Below, one piece after another: positions 1 through 9,652 of a stretch of DNA of 64,000 nt. Location: assembly GCA_020852965.1 (NCBI GenBank), contig JADYZV010000068.1, positions 1 through 64,000 on the forward strand, given 5' to 3'. The stretch is from Pirellulaceae bacterium. GTDB taxonomy: Bacteria > Planctomycetota > Planctomycetia > Pirellulales > Pirellulaceae. Numbering within the stretch: the stretch's first letter is position 1; every line of letters starts with the position of its first letter. The translations under genes were made by a program, and so were the position numbers. The notes under the pieces were generated by a model. The model was not told where the DNA came from, did no database searches, and saw nothing but the letters and a program-made list of their open reading frames with translations.

Positions 1-66
1 CCATGACGCTCTTCTCCGATGCGGTCTTCACTGTTGAAAACCGTCTATCGGAAGCGTCACCCTTCC

Positions 67-537
67 TTAATGCAACTGGTACCTTTTCAAGCGCAAATCA
101 CTGGTATCGTTTGGGCGCAACGTGACATATGTATGCTCGCGACTGTTCGTCGCCGTACTAATGTCTTCGCCATGCACATAGCACACGTACGCAATGCCAC
201 ACCATCTCTTCAATGCGAGGCACAGCACACCTTCCGGCAAACAGCGACCGCAGTGAACTTGACCAATTTGTCTGTGGCGAACAAGCGCCCGAAGACGACG
301 AGTCAGCCTCCAATAGTCGTTCGCACCTTTCCAAGAAAGCAGCCCCCACTCTGGCAGCGTCAGTTGCAGTCGTTCGATCCGCAGGTCGTGCGTGGTGTCA
401 AACCTTTCAGCTCCCGCCGAGATGCCGACCGCCAACTCAAAAAGTTCTCGATCAAGTCGGCGATAGATCTCCCAGAACCAGCGGCCGCTACCACCAGTTC
501 GTGGCGGAAAAATCTCGCTTATGAGTAACGTTTTCAT
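67..537 (-). pseudogene. Glycosyltransferase N-terminal fragment (GT4-like), broken
   Basis: The frame opens at an ATG (537) and reads a typical GT-B N-terminal domain: MKTLLISEIFPPRTGGSGRW is the start of the first Rossmann strand and glycine-rich loop, and VCYVHGEDI near residue 123 matches the donor/acceptor cleft strand of GT4 enzymes. It then runs into unrelated residues and stops at 67. The motif expected next (a strand ending in NSE/NSR) appears only in another frame, near positions 10-25 (VFNSEDRIGEE), so frame is lost at least once. About 200 residues of donor-binding domain are missing or outside the window. It is the last gene of the minus-strand polysaccharide locus, 53 bases downstream of the LamG protein. 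The family call is fairly safe; a sequencing error rather than a real lesion cannot be excluded. Confidence 0.55.
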
Positions 538-590
538 GGGCGCTTACAGAAACACGAGCCCGACTGTTTCGATGGCGATATGAAGCGGTC

Positions 591-3500
591 TTAAACCGTT
601 TCGCTAAAGAGCACGTCTACCCAGTAATTCGCGGAATTGAAGGTACTTGTTGGGAGCCCACTACTAGCGCCATAACGATACACGCCATTGCCACCAACCG
701 TGTTCGAGGCAGGTGCTCGCAATGGTCCACTGATTCGCTCTGTGGCAAAATAATTGCCATCAAACGCGTAGCCTCCATTGGGAGCAAAATAGGAGGCCAC
801 ATAAGTCGTATTGGCTGTGATCCAGACGGGATTTGCAAACAGAACGGTTTGCCAACCAGATGTGGTCTCGGATGTAAAGGTCGCACCAGCGAGCAAGTTT
901 CCGCTGGCGGCCCACAAGTTTCCGATATGAACTCCAGTATTGCTTCCGCCTTTGTAGAACTTAATCCCAGTTACGTAACCATCGCGATCCGATTGGAATT
1001 TGACCCCAACTTCAACTGCGGACGTGTCGTTGACCGATGCGATCGACGGAGTGCTTTGTGGGCTCCTCAGCGACACATTGCTCGCTGGGGAACCTGTCGT
1101 GAACGACCAACTCCTTGTCTCCATTGAATTGCCGGCCGTATCCAGGACACCGCTGAGAGTTACGCTATAGGTAGTGTTGTTCTCGAGTGCTGTATTGGGC
1201 GTGAGCGTTATGGTTCGAAGTGAGCTGTTGTAATTCAAGCTTGCTGGGACAATAGTTTGGTTGGCATCGCGAAGTACGAAGGAAATCGCGTTCTCCTGCA
1301 CCGGTTCGTTAAACGTTGCCGAAATGGCGGTTGTAACCTCTACATTGGTTGCGGACGCCGAAGGAGACTGACTTACTAATATGGGAGGCGTCTCGTCAAC
1401 AAAGGACGTAGAAAAAACTACATCGACCCAATAGTTCGAGGCGTTGTACGAATTGCTCGGAAAACCGCCTCCGCTTCCGTAGCGATAAACACCATTGCCT
1501 CCCGCAACTCCATTCCCCAGAGCGGTTAGCGAACCATTGACAACGCCACCCGAAGTGAAGAAATTACTATTGACCGAGTACCTACCGTTGGGTGCGTAAT
1601 ATGAAACGACGTAGGTCGTATTGGCAGTTACCGCGATGGGTGTGCTAAAGTCGACTTGCTGCCATCCGCTATTGGTTTCATTTGAAAATGTGGCGGAACC
1701 CAACAGTGTTCCGCTGGAGGTCCATAGCTTGCCAACATGCATGCCGGTATTGAGTGCTCCCTTGTAGAACCGAACACTAGAAATAAAGCCGTCTTGCTTC
1801 ACGCTGAACTTCAGTCCCAGTTCGACGGCAGAAGTATCATTGTCCGACAGGACACTGGGGACGGTGGATGCACTCCAGATCGAGGCACTATTTGCCACTT
1901 CCACTGTGGTAAAGCTCCACGAGTAACTGGACTGATTGCCTGCCAAGTCTCGAGCGTCGAGCGTAACGATATAATTGGTCTGCGGCTGCAAAGTCTCCGT
2001 CGGATCAAGCGTTACTGTACGTGTTCCGTCGTTATAGTCTATCGTTCCGGGTACGAGTTGGCTGTTGGGCCCAGTCAACGTAAAGACTAGCGAGGTCGAT
2101 TCAATGGATTCGTTAAACGTACCAATGATGTTGGCGCTCGTTGGCACGCCGACCGACGACATTGCGGGCGATCGAGAAACGAGTACTGGTGGCGTGGTAT
2201 CGACTGAGTTGAAAGTAGTAAACGACCAGGAGGTATTCTGCATAGTATTGCCGGCTATGTCGCGAGTAGCACTTATTGTGGCCGTGTAGGTTGTCGCCTC
2301 GTCTAGCGTTGCGTCCAAAGTAAGTGTGGCAGTCAACGACTGAGCATCGTAGTTCAGCGATGAGGGAACCAAGTTATTGTTAGGATCTCGGAGGACGAAC
2401 GAAATCGTCGATGGCTGAACGCTTTCGCTAAAGGTGGCCATCACGTCCGTCGACAGGGAAACGTCCACAGCGCCGCTGGCGGGATTCTTGGTCACGACCG
2501 TCGGTGGAGTTACGTCATCTAGGGTTGTGGTGAAATCGACATCGATCCAGTAGTTGGTGGCCTTGAAGGAGTTGACCGGAAAACCGCTCGACGCGCCATA
2601 TCGATAGAGGCCGTTGCCGGAAGCGGGCGCCGTGAGCGGACCGCTAGTCAAGTTGGTTTGGAAATAGTTGGAATTGGCCGCGTAGCGGCCATTGGGCGCA
2701 AAGTAGGAGATGACGTAAGACGTATTGGCTAAGATCGGTATTGGCGAGTCGAAACTGGCTTGCTGCCATCCAGTTGCGGTTTCCGAAGTAAATGTGAGTC
2801 TACCCAACAGCGTGCCATTGTTCGTCCACAATGAGCCGACGTGAACACCTGAGTTGCCTGCTCCCTTATAGAACCGAAGTCCTGCGACGTAGCCATCTAG
2901 CGAACTTTGGAACCGCATCCCAAGTTCGACGGCAGAGGAGTCATTCGCCGATTCGACTGCGGGAATCGTAGTGCTGTTCCAGAAACTGGCATGATTCACA
3001 GATGTGCTGGTCGTAAACGACCAGGAAGCGCTCGCTAAAGTATTGCCAGCCAAGTCCGTTACTCCACTGAGGTTGATGAAGTAGGTAGCACCAGACGCTA
3101 GCGGGTGAGCCGGAATCAGCCGTAGCTGTTTCAACGTTTCGTCGTAATGGGTCGTGGCGAGTACTATGGCTCCCGAGGCATTCCGCAGTTCAAAGTGGAA
3201 CCCGGTTGAGCGAATGGCTTCACTCAAGGTGACAGCGACATCGGTCCCTATGGGAACTTCCGTAGTACCATTTGCAGGTGTCGAGTTTACGATCGCGGGA
3301 GAGGTATTGTCGACTTGTACCGTCACGCTCTGTGTCACAGTATTGCCCGCCGCGTCGCGAGCAACGGCCGAGACCAAGTGCGCTCCATCCGCGAGCGTTG
3401 TAAAATCTCCAACAACGCGATACGGCAATGTGGTATCTTCAGCGCCAAACTCAACTTCATCGACCTTAAACTGCACGCCGACGACCCCTGCGTTGTCATG

Positions 3501-4460
3501 GGCGAAAGCAGACAATATAGATGATCCCGCGATGTGTTGCCCTTCCGTGGGATAGAGCTTCGCTATTGTTGGCGGAGTCGTGTCGGCCGCATTGACGACG
3601 TGAAATGTTACGCTAGGTATCGACGCGAGATTGCCCGCAATGTCCAAAACACTTCCTGACAATGTATAGGAACCGTTGGTCAAGGTACGAGTATCCAGAA
3701 TGGCCTGATAGGGTGAGCGTTTGAGATCAAACAACGGTGCACCATTGAGGAGTAGCTCCACTCGGCTGACGGCGATGTTGTCGTTGGCGCTCACTTGGAT
3801 TGGCAGATCGCCCGAAACGGATTGGCCATCCAAGGGGGACACGATTGCACCTACAGGAGCTATCGCGTCGAGAGTCCCTTGCACCGGTTGGCTCATGTTG
3901 TAGCGAATTTCAGCAGGCGTCAAAGGTCGATTATAAACTCGAACTTCATCGACAAAACCGTGAAAGAATTCATTAGCGTAAGTTGTGGTCCCTCCAATTT
4001 GGAGTGGTTGTCCCGTTGCTGCAATAGGCTCCGTCAACGGCTGCTGGTTGGCGAGAACGCCATTGACAAAGACTTGAAAGTTCTGCGAATCGAAGGTTGC
4101 GGCGACGTGACTCCAGGTATTCAATGGCAATGGCGAAGCTGCCACCAGGCCAACGTCGGCACCTCCCGCGCGCACATACGCCGAAGGTGCGGCTCCTGTG
4201 GAATCGCTGGCGTATAGCGCATAGGCTAGTCCGTTGCCGGAGCGTTCTTTCAAGATGACAGCTGACGATCCTTGCAGATCCGCCGGACGAACCCAAGCTT
4301 CGAGAGACAGCCCGTCTGACAAGTCGAGTGAATCGGAATCCGCAATCGAAATGAGGTCATCGATGCCATCGAAGAACAGGGCTGTGCCCGCGAACCCTGT
4401 CGCAAAAAGCGCCCCCGAGATGGAGCCGTTGTTGTTGTTTCCAGAATGGTCTTGGACCAC
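591..4460 (-). CDS. Secreted LamG / Ig-like / DUF4082 repeat protein, C-terminal part of a broken gene
   Basis: A 1289-residue frame of extracellular modules. From the Met: a LamG/concanavalin-like domain (about 10-190), two Ig-like domains (about 200-290 and 295-385), then Big_5-type Ig domains (AFSES/TFNE...SWSFTT pattern) interleaved with three DUF4082 domains at about 490-645, 855-1015 and 1120-1285. Each DUF4082 copy has the FYKG...VGxLW...SGWQ...YVxSYxAPNG...YWxDV signature. The frame is open upstream of the Met back to about 4500, and those extra residues (LVAAYNFNEGAG) are the normal start of a LamG domain, so the annotated Met is not the true start. This part belongs to the same gene as the dimethylformamidase-like frame upstream, with which it overlaps in a different frame. 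Probably a surface or adhesion protein; expression as it stands would need a new start. Confidence 0.7.
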   Translation of the reverse strand: MVQDHSGNNNNGSISGALFATGFAGTALFFDGIDDLISIADSDSLDLSDGLSLEAWVRPADLQGSSAVILKERSGNGLAYALYASDSTGAAPSAYVRAGGADVGLVAASPLPLNTWSHVAATFDSQNFQVFVNGVLANQQPLTEPIAATGQPLQIGGTTTYANEFFHGFVDEVRVYNRPLTPAEIRYNMSQPVQGTLDAIAPVGAIVSPLDGQSVSGDLPIQVSANDNIAVSRVELLLNGAPLFDLKRSPYQAILDTRTLTNGSYTLSGSVLDIAGNLASIPSVTFHVVNAADTTPPTIAKLYPTEGQHIAGSSILSAFAHDNAGVVGVQFKVDEVEFGAEDTTLPYRVVGDFTTLADGAHLVSAVARDAAGNTVTQSVTVQVDNTSPAIVNSTPANGTTEVPIGTDVAVTLSEAIRSTGFHFELRNASGAIVLATTHYDETLKQLRLIPAHPLASGATYFINLSGVTDLAGNTLASASWSFTTSTSVNHASFWNSTTIPAVESANDSSAVELGMRFQSSLDGYVAGLRFYKGAGNSGVHVGSLWTNNGTLLGRLTFTSETATGWQQASFDSPIPILANTSYVISYFAPNGRYAANSNYFQTNLTSGPLTAPASGNGLYRYGASSGFPVNSFKATNYWIDVDFTTTLDDVTPPTVVTKNPASGAVDVSLSTDVMATFSESVQPSTISFVLRDPNNNLVPSSLNYDAQSLTATLTLDATLDEATTYTATISATRDIAGNTMQNTSWSFTTFNSVDTTPPVLVSRSPAMSSVGVPTSANIIGTFNESIESTSLVFTLTGPNSQLVPGTIDYNDGTRTVTLDPTETLQPQTNYIVTLDARDLAGNQSSYSWSFTTVEVANSASIWSASTVPSVLSDNDTSAVELGLKFSVKQDGFISSVRFYKGALNTGMHVGKLWTSSGTLLGSATFSNETNSGWQQVDFSTPIAVTANTTYVVSYYAPNGRYSVNSNFFTSGGVVNGSLTALGNGVAGGNGVYRYGSGGGFPSNSYNASNYWVDVVFSTSFVDETPPILVSQSPSASATNVEVTTAISATFNEPVQENAISFVLRDANQTIVPASLNYNSSLRTITLTPNTALENNTTYSVTLSGVLDTAGNSMETRSWSFTTGSPASNVSLRSPQSTPSIASVNDTSAVEVGVKFQSDRDGYVTGIKFYKGGSNTGVHIGNLWAASGNLLAGATFTSETTSGWQTVLFANPVWITANTTYVASYFAPNGGYAFDGNYFATERISGPLRAPASNTVGGNGVYRYGASSGLPTSTFNSANYWVDVLFSETV

Positions 4461-5341
4461 TGTTCCAGCGCCTTCATTGAAATTGTAGGCTGCGACCAGT
4501 ATTCGTCATGCCCCACGGAAAGGAACGCTCGATGCTCCAGGATTTCAGCGCCGCGACGATCGCTGTCGACACCAGTCGAATAGCTGACGTCATACCCATT
4601 TTGCTCCAGCCACATGATCGTCGGGTACTCCGTACTAAAGAACCAATCCTTGGCCGTTGTTGCCCGAGTGTCGAAGGGGCGATTGTAGCTGAGGGCATAC
4701 GCCCGGCCAGCCAAGGGACCGACGTAGAAACTGTTTCCTCCCCATCGATTGTAGGCTTGCCAAGTTGTATCGGAAGTTTGAAAAAGCAGATCGGATTGAC
4801 CATCATCATCGCGCACGACAAAAATGATATGGCTCGCCCCGCCTGTATCCTCGCGGGTCACCTTGGCTACATAGACCCCTGAAGTCGCTGTTGCTGGGAC
4901 TGCCCAGGTTGCTGACACCGACCAATTGCCTGCGTCAACCAACCCCAGGGAAGCGTCAACCAACGGAGCGGGCTGCACCGTTTGAACAGTTTGAGTCGAT
5001 GGGATCGTGGCTACCTTTCTCGCACCGTCTCCCCCGTAATATCCGATGCGATATATATCCAATCGGTATGGGGCGAGGTCTTGATTGTTAATCTTGAACG
5101 AAATCGCTTGACCTTGATCGACACTGATGTCCGTTGCAAAGCCTTGGATTGAGGTATCACCAACGCCGACGATATCCCATTCGCTGGCGGGATTCCCGGG
5201 CAACAAGTTTTCGCTGACGATCGGATTGGCCGCCAGCAGTGCCCTGGTTTCCAACAGTTCCACGGCCAATTGTCTTCGACGTCGCGCACGGCGTTGACCT
5301 GTATAAGAGTTTCTCAGCGAATGACTTTTCCGAGAAAACAT
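4250..5341 (-). CDS. N,N-dimethylformamidase-beta-like domain protein, 5' part of the broken LamG gene
   Basis: Starts at ATG 5341 behind a good AAGGAG site. Residues 1-40 form an Arg-rich leader followed by QLAVELLETRALLAA, the N-terminal motif common on large exported planctomycete proteins. Residues about 45-282 resemble the C-terminal domain of N,N-dimethylformamidase large subunits (RLDIYRIGYYGGDGAR, WLEQNGYDVSY, SVGHDEYWS). The homology stops exactly after GHDEYWS, where the family normally continues for roughly 200 more residues. The remaining 80 residues are an out-of-frame reading of the LamG domain. A deletion with a possible 7-base microhomology (CTGGTCG, 4493-4499) would explain the switch. 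The original protein was probably a single secreted product of domain order DMFA-LamG-Ig-DUF4082. As it stands it is likely inactive. Confidence 0.65.
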   Translation of the reverse strand: MFSRKSHSLRNSYTGQRRARRRRQLAVELLETRALLAANPIVSENLLPGNPASEWDIVGVGDTSIQGFATDISVDQGQAISFKINNQDLAPYRLDIYRIGYYGGDGARKVATIPSTQTVQTVQPAPLVDASLGLVDAGNWSVSATWAVPATATSGVYVAKVTREDTGGASHIIFVVRDDDGQSDLLFQTSDTTWQAYNRWGGNSFYVGPLAGRAYALSYNRPFDTRATTAKDWFFSTEYPTIMWLEQNGYDVSYSTGVDSDRRGAEILEHRAFLSVGHDEYWSQPTISMKALEQWSKTILETTTTAPSRGRFLRQGSRAQPCSSMASMTSFRLRIPIHSTCQTGCLSKLGFVRRICKDRQLSS

Positions 5342-5392
5342 AGCAGTTACTCCTTATCTGAGGTATACACAAACGAACAAGCGGCGAAGTTT

Positions 5393-6559
5393 TTAGTGAA
5401 GAGGCAACTCGATTGCTGGTTTCGACTGGCACTCTCTAGCGACGAGGTCGTAGACGTTGCGAACTCGATCCCAATACTGAGGCCAATTGTGATTTTGAAG
5501 GCAATGCTCCCGCGCCTTGCTAGCTATCCGCGCATAGGATTGGCTGTCTTGCAGTAAATGGCGAATTCGGTTTGCGTAGGCGTGATGGTCGGTCGCCTCA
5601 ATGAGACAGCCGGTGACTCCGTCTTGAATCACTTCAGGGATACCTGCTGTAGGCGCAGCCAAGACTGGCACACCGCTTGCCTGAGCTTCGAGAATCGTCA
5701 ACGGTAGGCCTTCACAGGTTGAAGGCAACAGCAATAGATCTGCCGCTCGCAAAAGTTCAGCTGTATGAGTGCAGAATCCAAGAAAATTGACATGTTCAAT
5801 AACATCTAATTCTTGGCACAACTTGCGCAGGCTATGCTCGTAGTTTGTCCCTGGTGAACGCTCCGCTCCAGCCAACCAACACTGCACCTTGATTCCTTGC
5901 TTCGCTAGTTCAGCAACGGCGCGGATCGTGGTTTCTTGTCCTTTGTGAGGTGCCAAGTTGGCCAGCATCAGCAACACAGGGCAATTGGGATCGGTTCGCA
6001 GCATCCGCTTGGCCTGCTGCCTGTCGCCAGGATAGAATCGATTGGAATCGAACGAATTGGGAATTGCCCGAATGGTTTGTGTCTCCTGAGCATGAGACGG
6101 CAGCGCATTTCGCACTTGTTGCTCAAGAAATGTTGCGCAGGTGATGATCGCATCGGGTGGATTTCTGAGAGACCAACGAAGCATCTCTTGGCCGTATTCG
6201 AGATGGACGTGAACGACAGTTCGTACCCCAGCCCAGCGGAGACCGTGTCGCAGCGCGCGGTACGCGAATGGAGTGTGAATGTGGGCAATCCCTCGAGGAT
6301 GCTTTCGCAGTTGGAATGCAAAGGATCCATTGGAAAGACCTGCCCGCAACCAGGACTTGGATAGACTTCCGACTGCGTCAACTTCGTTGGTGCTCAGCTT
6401 CATCGCGGCTGCGCGTTCCCACGTTTTCCCCTCGCCAGGCAGCCAAACTTCAGATCGCGCGGCAGTCGTCTTCCTCACTTCCACTGCCAGGCGCAACGCG
6501 ATCTCCTCGAGTCCGCCGAATTCATTGGATATTAGTATCTGGTGAACGGCAAAAGGCAT
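5393..6559 (-). CDS. GT4-family glycosyltransferase
   Basis: A complete GT-B fold enzyme of 388 residues from ATG 6559, preferred over the TTG 21 bases upstream. The N-terminal acceptor domain begins FAVHQILISNEFGGLEEIA and includes HIHTPFAYRALRHG; the C-terminal donor domain holds LLMLANLAPHKGQ, the AADLLLLPSTCEGLPLTILE nucleotide-sugar motif with the EX7E-type Glu pair, and GIPEVIQDGVTGCLIE. The length is normal for the family. It overlaps the end of the upstream amber-interrupted glycosyltransferase by about 28 bases, consistent with translational coupling in the polysaccharide operon. It presumably transfers a hexose to a lipid-linked intermediate at the cytoplasmic membrane; the sugar cannot be told from sequence. 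It is one of the few undamaged genes in this locus. Confidence 0.85.
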   Translation of the reverse strand: MPFAVHQILISNEFGGLEEIALRLAVEVRKTTAARSEVWLPGEGKTWERAAAMKLSTNEVDAVGSLSKSWLRAGLSNGSFAFQLRKHPRGIAHIHTPFAYRALRHGLRWAGVRTVVHVHLEYGQEMLRWSLRNPPDAIITCATFLEQQVRNALPSHAQETQTIRAIPNSFDSNRFYPGDRQQAKRMLRTDPNCPVLLMLANLAPHKGQETTIRAVAELAKQGIKVQCWLAGAERSPGTNYEHSLRKLCQELDVIEHVNFLGFCTHTAELLRAADLLLLPSTCEGLPLTILEAQASGVPVLAAPTAGIPEVIQDGVTGCLIEATDHHAYANRIRHLLQDSQSYARIASKAREHCLQNHNWPQYWDRVRNVYDLVARECQSKPAIELPLH

Positions 6560-7203
6560 GAGAGTTTCCCTGCTGCCCAATGGGGCGCTAGTTTAAATAT
6601 CTGTTTCTGAATCGCCACAGATCCTCGCGTATGTCGCGCTAGGTGCCAAAGCAATCTAGCGGAGTCAGCATAGTGCCCTTGATTACGCAAGTGACAGGCA
6701 GAACCTTGCAACCACTTCAAGGCTGTCCGATGAGCATCCGCCGACACCGTTGTGGGGTCTACCTCCCAGTGCCATTGAGCCGTGGCGATATCCATCTCGT
6801 CTTCTTTCATTTCGAAAACGGGGATGGAGGCAGGTGCATGTGTCATCGATTCCAAATGATCTAGTGCGGCACGCAGATCTGTGCGCCAAGCCTTGCCACG
6901 GTGACAAGCAGCGATCTGTTGCTTCACGGCTTGTCCCGCCTGCTTGCGTGCCTGCGCGTCCTGTGCTAGTCGGCACGCCTGATCCACATACATCGCTTCT
7001 GTTGTGGGACGCGACACGATTCCATCCAACCATTCTGAGCGGGACGAAAAGAAGGGCGTAGGGGTGTAGTAAGCAAGCACGAGCGGCAAGCCGGATCGAC
7101 CGGCTTCTAATGCGGCAGTATGCGAACCGAACGGAAAGCTTTCGATGTAGATGTCTGCAGCAGCTCGAAAGCTGGAGGTGTCTGCGACTCCCCCAGGTAG
7201 CAA
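6532..7203 (-). pseudogene. Glycosyltransferase, 3' part downstream of an in-frame amber codon
   Basis: This stretch continues the upstream frame in the same phase after a TAG. It supplies the second half of a GT-B donor domain: VADTSSFRAAADIYIESFPF followed by GSHTAALEAGRSGLPLVL is the usual substrate-loop region in which a glycosyltransferase picks its nucleotide sugar. After it comes an extra C-terminal segment of about 110 residues rich in His, Trp and Arg, with no family I recognise. The first possible restart is a TTG at 7203 with no evident ribosome site, so the fragment is probably translated only if the amber is read through. Its 3' end overlaps the next GT4 gene. Confidence 0.7.
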
Positions 7204-7212
7204 GACTCGGCC

Positions 7213-8208
7213 CTACTGCTCTCTTGATAAACGCGGGAGAACTTCGTGTGGTTCGGGTCCCACTACGATCAGTTGGGAGTGTTCAACGCGATCTAGAATT
7301 TTGGTTGCGGTGACAAAGAAGTCATGCTCGTGGGTTGGGCTGTATTTGTCTGCCCGGCCGACACTCAAATAGACGATGCGATCGGGAGCGATGCCGAGTT
7401 GTACCCGCGCATCTGCTTGACTCAATAACACTTCTTCATTCGATAGTGGAATGGGCAATACCAGATTATGTTTCGCAGCGCGACGGTCGCGGCTCAACTC
7501 CGCGCCCATGGTTCGCAGATTGAAAAGGGAGTCCGCCACACTGCTACCCAACCAGAAAACGTGGTCCGCATGATTGAGAATAGCTACTGGAGGTGAATCG
7601 TCCGTCGCCAATGCAATCACGGGAACCACGTCGTTGGGACTGTGGTGAAGGATAATACAGTCAGCCCAGTGCTGAGCGCATCGACGCAGTTGTAAGGCAT
7701 TTGTCAGATCGCTCCATCGGTCCCACGCCAGCATGGGGCCACCCTGTTGCGAATGCAGCATCGAACACAATTCGCTGCGCAGTGGAATGCTTGCCTGGCG
7801 AGTGAGGTACAAACTGTGCGCCGACGCAGGATCGTTAGCAATCCAATTCTCAATCGTTCGAGTGTGACCACCTATCGGCGATACGTTGGTTGCCACGTGT
7901 AGTACATGTCGGCACGAGGAACTTCGCTGCGGCAGCTGGCGATCGAAACTAGTCTTCGGAAGCGGTCTCGCAACGCCTTCCAACTTCAGCCCAATTTCCA
8001 TGAGCGGATTCTCGATTGCACCGTCTGCGAATCGACCGCAATGGTGGTTGGCGGCAAAGGTGGCGATGCAGCGAATGCACTGTGCGAGCAAGATCGCGTC
8101 CTGATTGGGACACTGATTTCTGATGAATCGCAGCAGGCAATCGTACGCTTTCGCGTTCTCCCAGAGCGCTCCCAGGCCCGCATCCGTCGTGCTTTGAACG
8201 GCAATCAC
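7213..8208 (-). pseudogene. Glycosyltransferase, 5' part ending at an in-frame TAG
   Basis: Begins at a GTG four bases after the stop of the Wzt gene. Residues 1-90 are a helical segment with several Cys, unlike usual glycosyltransferase starts; from about residue 95 (HVLHVATNVSPIGGHTRTIE) a GT-B N-terminal domain follows, with HHSPNDVVP and the inter-domain region RIVYLSVGRADKYSPTHEHD typical of GT4-like enzymes. The frame stops at TAG 7213-7215 (codon 332), directly after LPRLSREQ, and the same frame resumes with GRVLLPGG. With the 3' part the gene would encode about 558 residues. A point change of CAG, GAG or AAG to TAG is the simplest cause. Amber readthrough is possible but nothing in the sequence argues for it. 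Confidence 0.7.
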
Positions 8209-8212
8209 TTGG

Positions 8213-8929
8213 CTATCTTAAACTATTGAGGGGATCCCACTGGGCCACTGCGCGGACATGGCCGCGAACCGACTGCCAGGGGTAATCGTCGTCACCCCTC
8301 AAACCAACTCGCATGACCTCCATCGCGCACGCGCGCGGAACGTAGTCGATGGTCTCTCCATTGGACTGGTGGACTCCTACATCAATCACGTACTCACGTG
8401 GCAGCAGAACATTGCTAAGCACGACACCTATGCTGTGCTGTCCTCGGGCGAGCCTCTTGGGTGGGAGCCCCCCATCGATAGTGGTTGCAATCAGGACGTG
8501 AATACCATCCATCGTGCTGACACTGACCTCAAACAGTCCATCGAAAACCTCTTCAAAGATCTCACATTCGAAGTTCACGCGAAACGATTGTCCAAAGTGC
8601 AGTTTAGAAAGCGGCTCACCGTATTGGTCATAGATCGCAAGGCGATTAATGCGACCGCGATGATTGGTGATGCGTTCCACATCGGCGGGAATATCTCCCT
8701 GGTTCACCTCGAAGGAGATGTCGCTCAAGGCCCAGAATAACTCTCTGCCAATGCTCGACTTGTCGGGCTCGCCTGCATGGCTCCACTTACGATTTCCAAG
8801 CCGACGACGGAGCGAGTTCTTTGCGAATTCGCTCAATGATTCGCGAAGTGTCCGGTAGTCACGTGCGTGCGACTCGCCCAGTCGGAACACTTTGGATATG
8901 CCTTCTACTCGAATGGCCGTGGATGACAT
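8213..8929 (-). CDS. wzt: Wzt-like polysaccharide ABC exporter ATPase with its catalytic core deleted
   Basis: The frame is open for 238 residues from ATG 8929. Residues 1-79 match the start of Wzt/TagH ATPases (AIRVEGISKVFRLGE, LFWALSDISFEVNQGD), ending just where Walker A should begin. The next residues (PADVERITNHRGRINRLAIY) already belong to the C-terminal O-antigen/polymer-binding beta-sandwich, which is complete to the end. Walker A, Q-loop, signature, Walker B and H-loop are all absent, a loss of about 170-200 residues compared with intact homologues, and the junction near 8690 stays in frame. The product could fold as a polymer-binding domain but cannot hydrolyse ATP. Its partner permease lies 5 kb upstream in the same direction. 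Export by this pair would need another ATPase. Confidence 0.75.
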   Translation of the reverse strand: MSSTAIRVEGISKVFRLGESHARDYRTLRESLSEFAKNSLRRRLGNRKWSHAGEPDKSSIGRELFWALSDISFEVNQGDIPADVERITNHRGRINRLAIYDQYGEPLSKLHFGQSFRVNFECEIFEEVFDGLFEVSVSTMDGIHVLIATTIDGGLPPKRLARGQHSIGVVLSNVLLPREYVIDVGVHQSNGETIDYVPRACAMEVMRVGLRGDDDYPWQSVRGHVRAVAQWDPLNSLR

Positions 8930-8971
8930 ATTCTCACTTCGCTTACTTTTCCACACGACGTAAAGGACATC

Positions 8972-9652
8972 TTAGCTCGCGCATTTATTGAATCCATTGC
9001 GGGCCACTTGCTTGAGTGGTCGCGCGGGAATGCCGACCACCGTGGTGGCTGGCAGAACATCGTGGGTTACTATGGCACCCATCCCAACCAGTGCCTGCTG
9101 GCCAATCGTCTGGCATTGCCGAACCGCAGACCGTGCTCCGATGTACGCGCACCTCTCAATCTTGACGCAGCCACTAATCACCGCGCCGGGGGCTAATACG
9201 ACATATTCGTCGATGTAGCTATCGTGGCCAACCACGACTCCGGGCGACACCGAGACATGGTCTCCCAGCGCCACATTGCCGCCAATACTCGCAGCGAAGC
9301 TGACGTAGACTCCGCAACCTAGTTTCGCTCGATTCGAAACGTTAGCCAGGGGATGTACCAACGTCGCAAATCGCCGATTAGGCAATCCGGTGGAGGCGAT
9401 CAGTGCGGGACGCATGCCATAGCTTCGGTCACTGCCGATACAATTGATGAACTGGCAGTCCACGAAGGCTCGGGCTGAAGCCAGCCTCCCCAGAATCTGA
9501 AAACCGAGAAAACTCGGTTCGAGCGGGGCGCGGTCATCGAGGAATCCTACGATTTCCCATTTCTTATCCTGCGTATTGATTGCATGGACGATATCCAAAA
9601 CGTCATGGGCGTTGCCACTTGCCCCCAACAGAATTAGCCGCTGAATACTCAT
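8972..9652 (-). CDS. NeuD/PglD-family sugar O-/N-acyltransferase
   Basis: 226 residues, full length for the family. Residues 1-90 form the Rossmann-like substrate domain ([18 protein letters not shown]), and about 95-215 form a left-handed beta helix of hexapeptide repeats ([40 protein letters not shown]). The His in VGHDS fits the catalytic base position of this family. Such enzymes acetylate amino- or keto-sugars, using acetyl-CoA, before they enter the repeat unit. The ATG overlaps the stop of the upstream DegT aminotransferase by four bases, and an aminotransferase followed by a NeuD-type acetyltransferase is the standard pair for making an N-acetylated amino sugar. The exact sugar is not determined by sequence. 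Confidence 0.82.
   Translation of the reverse strand: MSIQRLILLGASGNAHDVLDIVHAINTQDKKWEIVGFLDDRAPLEPSFLGFQILGRLASARAFVDCQFINCIGSDRSYGMRPALIASTGLPNRRFATLVHPLANVSNRAKLGCGVYVSFAASIGGNVALGDHVSVSPGVVVGHDSYIDEYVVLAPGAVISGCVKIERCAYIGARSAVRQCQTIGQQALVGMGAIVTHDVLPATTVVGIPARPLKQVARNGFNKCAS

Noticed and set aside
3795-4217. Plus-strand frames inside the LamG gene
   Set aside because: Antisense shadows of a strongly conserved minus-strand coding region.
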